Of a DNA stretch of 7,238 bases, positions 5,295-7,238 are shown one piece after another; the first letter of the stretch is position 1; every line of letters begins with the position of its first letter. The notes under the pieces were generated by a model. The model was not told the origin of the DNA and did not search any database. It saw only the letters and a program-made list of their open reading frames with translations. This stretch comes from Candidatus Zipacnadia bacterium. GTDB taxonomy: Bacteria > Armatimonadota > Zipacnadia > Zipacnadales > Zipacnadaceae. The stretch is from assembly GCA_029821515.1 (NCBI GenBank), contig JALGTD010000074.1, positions 1 through 7,238 on the forward strand, read 5' to 3'. Made by a program: the position numbers and the translations under genes.

Positions 5295-5570
5295 CTACGC
5301 CGTGATATCTGTCAGGTTGAGCAGGCCGTTGGTGCGCAGGGTGTCGAGGACCGCCACGGTGGCCTGCAGCGCGTTGAGCGCATCCTTGTCCTCCACCTCC
5401 ACGAAGAAGGCATGCCTGCTGGTCCACTGCGTCATAGACCTGACCGCATCGCCCATAGCCGGGGTGATATAGAGGTTGGCGCGCTCGACCTCTTCGGGGT
5501 CGCCCGAGCACTCGATAATGATGCGGACATTGCCCGGCTCACTGCTGGTAAAGCTAATCCGTCCGTCCAT
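5295..5570 (-). CDS. Uncharacterised 91-residue alpha/beta protein, possibly Pcc1-like
   Basis: Not recognised with certainty. The 91 residues suggest a small alpha/beta fold: strands GRISFTS (3-9) and VRIIIEC (15-21), a helix DPEEVERANLYI (24-35), a strand HAFFVEVE (53-60) and a helix DALNALQATVAVLDTLRT (63-80). The pattern of acidic helix, then x-x-P-A-M, then a strand ending in VEVEDKDALNAL recalls the small Pcc1 subunit of the archaeal/eukaryotic KEOPS complex (IEAxDLxALRAxLNS), but this is a resemblance by eye only. There is no signal peptide, membrane segment or cysteine motif. The ATG at 5570 is chosen because GGAGG (5583-5579) stands 8 bases upstream; a GTG at 5579 overlaps the ribosome site. 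A strong ribosome site, sensible composition and its place in the minus-strand run support a real gene. Confidence 0.75.
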   Translation of the reverse strand: MDGRISFTSSEPGNVRIIIECSGDPEEVERANLYITPAMGDAVRSMTQWTSRHAFFVEVEDKDALNALQATVAVLDTLRTNGLLNLTDITA

Positions 5571-5578
5571 CAGTCTCA

Positions 5579-5583
5579 CCTCC
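5579..5583 (-). promoter_or_regulatory. Ribosome binding site that sets the start of the 91-residue gene
   Basis: GGAGG within GGGGAGGTG, 8 bases before the ATG at 5570. It excludes the overlapping GTG at 5579 as the start. Confidence 0.75.
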
Positions 5584-5595
5584 CCTCTGGTCGTT

Positions 5596-5607
5596 GATTA
5601 GCTAATC
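5596..5607. promoter_or_regulatory. Perfect 12-base palindrome, candidate operator
   Basis: GATTAGCTAATC is a perfect inverted repeat 25 bases upstream of the ATG at 5570, in an AT-rich patch where a promoter would be expected. Its form suits a dimeric regulator of the MarR or TetR kind. No second copy was noticed in the window and no clear -35/-10 pair frames it. Confidence 0.3.
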
Positions 5608-5619
5608 GTCTATATGTTT

Positions 5620-5644
5620 GGTAGGAGGGACATCCTTGTCCCGA
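5620..5644 (+). repeat. Hairpin repeat unit, GGTAGGAG family, left half of an inverted pair
   Basis: Begins GGTAGGAG and folds as GGGACA / TGTCCC around TCCT, a perfect 6-bp stem. It also pairs with 5662-5686 across a 17-base spacer, with 20 of 25 positions complementary. Confidence 0.8.
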
Positions 5645-5661
5645 TGATATGACACCAAATG

Positions 5662-5686
5662 TCGCGGCAGGAATGTCGCTCCTACC
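5662..5686 (-). repeat. Hairpin repeat unit, GGTAGGAG family, right half of an inverted pair
   Basis: The reverse complement begins GGTAGGAGCGACATTCC and folds as GCGACA / TGCCGC around TTCC, with one mismatch. With 5620-5644 it makes a 67-base inverted repeat downstream of hslU. No T-run follows, so it is not a classical terminator. Confidence 0.8.
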
Positions 5687-5747
5687 GATGACAAACACGT
5701 TGCCGACAAAGCCAGTCTACTAACCACTGCCCACTATCCACCAGTCA

Positions 5748-7169
5748 TTAAAGCATATACCGACTCAGGTCGCGGTCTTCGACGACATCGGCGAGCTGCT
5801 TGTCGACGTAATCGCCGTCAATGACGATATGCTGACCGGTGATCTCAGGGGCCGTGAAGGACAGCTCGTCCAGCAGCCGCTCCAGCATCGTATAGAGCCG
5901 GCGAGCCCCGATATTTTCGGTTTGCTCATTGACCTGCTGGGCCAGCCGCGCTATCTCGGCGACGGCCTCCTCGGTGAACTCCAGGTCAATACCCTCGGTA
6001 TCCAGCAGGGCGATATACTGCTTGACCAGCGAGTTATCCGGCTCGACCAGAATGCGCTCGAAGTCCTGCTGGGTGAGGCTGTGTAGCTCGACGCGCAGCG
6101 GGATACGGCCCTGCAGTTCGGGGATCAGATCGGAGGGCTTGGAGATATGGAAGGCCCCCGCGCAGATGAACAGGATATGGTCGGTATCCACCGGCCCGTA
6201 TTTGGTGGTTACAGTGCACCCCTCGATGATGGGCAGAATATCACGTTGAACGCCCTCGCGGGAGACATCCGGCCCGTAGCGGCTCTCGGCTTTGCCTCCC
6301 GTGACCTTGTCCAGTTCGTCGAGGAAGACGATACCGTCCTCCTCGGCGGATTCCAGGGCGCGGCGGGCCACTTCCTGGTCGTCAATGAGCTTGTCGGCTT
6401 CCTGGTAGGTGAGGACGCGGCGGGCCTCGGCGACGGTGGTGCGCTTGGAACTCTTCTTGCTGGGGAAGATATTGCCGAGCATATTCTGCATATCCATCCC
6501 CATCTCTTCCATTCCGGCGGCGCTGAATATCTGCATGCTCTGCAGCGACGACTCCTCTACCTCAATCTCAATCTCTTCATCCTCCAGCTCGCCGGCCTCC
6601 AGGCGCTGGAGCGTAAACTGGCGGACGCGCTCCTCCTGGCGGGCCATCTGCTCGCGGCGCTGCCGTTCGGCCTCCATCTGCTCGGGATTGGAGGGAGGCT
6701 GATCTGCGCCGAAGATCTGGCTGAGCGGCGGTGTCGCTGGGCGGCCACCTTCGATGCCGGCGAGAATGTCCACCAGTCGCTCGTTGGCCCGGCGTTCGGC
6801 CTCCTCCTCGATGTCCTCAAAGGCACGCTCCTGTTCCATCCGATAGGCGATGTCCACCAGGTCGCGGATAATGGCCTCTACATCCCGGCCCACATAGCCG
6901 ACCTCGGTGAACTTGGTGGCCTCCACCTTGATAAAGGGGGCGTCCGCCAGATTAGCCAGCCGCCGCGCAATTTCGGTCTTGCCCACGCCGGTCGGGCCGA
7001 TCATCAGGATGTTCTTGGGAATGACCTCATCGCGCAGGTCATCGTCCAGCTCGCGGCGGCGGGCGCGATTGCGCAGGGCAATGGCTACCGCCCGCTTGGC
7101 CTTGTCCTGGCCGATTATGTAGCGGTCCAGCCGCTCGACGATCTCTTTGGGAGTCAGATAATCTATCAT
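5748..7169 (-). CDS. hslU: HslU, ATPase subunit of the HslUV (ClpYQ) protease
   Basis: A 473-residue AAA+ unfoldase that feeds proteins into the HslV peptidase in the cytoplasm. Visible in order: an N-terminal nucleotide-binding segment (TPKEIVERLDRYIIGQDKAK), Walker A GPTGVGKT (58-65), the pore loop GYVG (91-94), a long charged I-domain (about 112-250), Walker B IVFLDELDK (280-288), sensor-1 region FICAGAF (334-340), the arginine finger Arg355 in ELQGR and sensor 2 GARR (421-424). The C-terminus LSRYML corresponds to the conserved tail that docks into HslV and activates it. Length is near the family's usual 440-470. The ATG at 7169 follows the hslV stop by 3 bases; GGAGGT inside the end of hslV is 13 bases away, so translational coupling is likely. 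It is complete and shows no anomaly. Confidence 0.98.
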   Translation of the reverse strand: MIDYLTPKEIVERLDRYIIGQDKAKRAVAIALRNRARRRELDDDLRDEVIPKNILMIGPTGVGKTEIARRLANLADAPFIKVEATKFTEVGYVGRDVEAIIRDLVDIAYRMEQERAFEDIEEEAERRANERLVDILAGIEGGRPATPPLSQIFGADQPPSNPEQMEAERQRREQMARQEERVRQFTLQRLEAGELEDEEIEIEVEESSLQSMQIFSAAGMEEMGMDMQNMLGNIFPSKKSSKRTTVAEARRVLTYQEADKLIDDQEVARRALESAEEDGIVFLDELDKVTGGKAESRYGPDVSREGVQRDILPIIEGCTVTTKYGPVDTDHILFICAGAFHISKPSDLIPELQGRIPLRVELHSLTQQDFERILVEPDNSLVKQYIALLDTEGIDLEFTEEAVAEIARLAQQVNEQTENIGARRLYTMLERLLDELSFTAPEITGQHIVIDGDYVDKQLADVVEDRDLSRYML

Positions 7170-7172
7170 TAG

Positions 7173-7238
7173 CTACTTCACGACCTCCACTGTGATATCT
7201 TCATTAGTATAGACGCAGATACCGGCGGCAATGCTCAC
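7173..7238 (-). CDS. hslV: HslV, peptidase subunit of HslUV, C-terminal fragment
   Basis: The last 21 codons and the TAG stop of hslV, cut by the window edge. The readable tail contains AAGICVYTNEDITVEVV, matching the usual HslV ending (E. coli: AGDICIYTN, then a short acidic tail). The Thr nucleophile and the rest of the peptidase lie beyond base 7238. The 3-base gap to hslU and the shared strand indicate one hslVU transcript, whose promoter is outside the window. Confidence 0.9.
   Translation of the reverse strand: MSIAAGICVYTNEDITVEVVK

Noticed and set aside
5149..5511. Minus-strand open frame of 120 codons overlapping the 91-residue gene
   Set aside because: It is in another frame, is Gly/Arg/Gln-rich in the manner of a frame-shifted reading, and runs through two repeats. 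The overlapping gene has the better ribosome site and protein character.
6147..7172. Long plus-strand open frame opposite hslU
   Set aside because: Opposite-strand shadow of a well-conserved GC-rich gene. The predicted protein has no recognisable domain and no ribosome site was seen.

Overview
The window reads as a bacterial chromosomal segment with high GC, Shine-Dalgarno-led genes and short intergenic gaps full of palindromic repeats. Nearly all genes are on the minus strand. The gene set is a type-2 orotidine 5'-phosphate decarboxylase, a LarA-type nickel racemase homologue, a YjbQ/UPF0047 protein, HslUV, a Tat-signal aldo/keto reductase and a two-CBS protein. That set, with the repeat-littered gaps, would suit an environmental lineage such as Chloroflexota. 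This is a guess from gene content, and no single marker in the window settles the taxonomy.

Layout from left to right: pyrF (1-894, minus) has a near-consensus promoter just upstream, and its real start is a GTG behind a strong ribosome binding site. larA (998-2338, minus) has every known LarA active-site residue and its own consensus promoter (TTGACA, 17 bp, TAGAAT). yjbQ (2491-2904, plus) is the only plus-strand gene; it diverges from larA and converges on a small HNH-like zinc protein gene (2922-3239, minus). A 326-base gene-free stretch (3240-3565) holds a nest of short palindromic repeats. Next come three minus-strand genes with repeat-filled gaps: a Tat-exported aldo/keto reductase (3566-4507), a CBS-pair protein (4697-5080) and an unrecognised 91-residue protein (5295-5570). 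After another large inverted repeat the window ends with hslU (5748-7169) and the last 21 codons of hslV (7173-7238), 3 bases apart.

Functionally, hslV and hslU encode the peptidase and the ATPase unfoldase of one protease and are surely co-transcribed. pyrF is the last step of UMP synthesis. The other genes do not form an obvious pathway with one another. LarA would need the LarB, LarC and LarE cofactor enzymes from elsewhere in the genome.

The most unusual content is non-coding. At least four families of short repeats occur. One is a palindrome that contains a second copy of its own half (3460-3515 and 4547-4602, against a simple copy at 5220-5245). One is a hairpin unit of about 25 bases whose copies show compensatory base changes (3358-3382, 5620-5644, 5662-5686 and degenerate copies). 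One is a 32-base element placed 8-12 bases after the stop codons of two neighbouring genes (4653-4684 and 5255-5286). The order stop codon, 32-base element, palindrome is repeated at consecutive genes, and this is the best lead in the window. No CRISPR array, tRNA, rRNA or transposase was seen.
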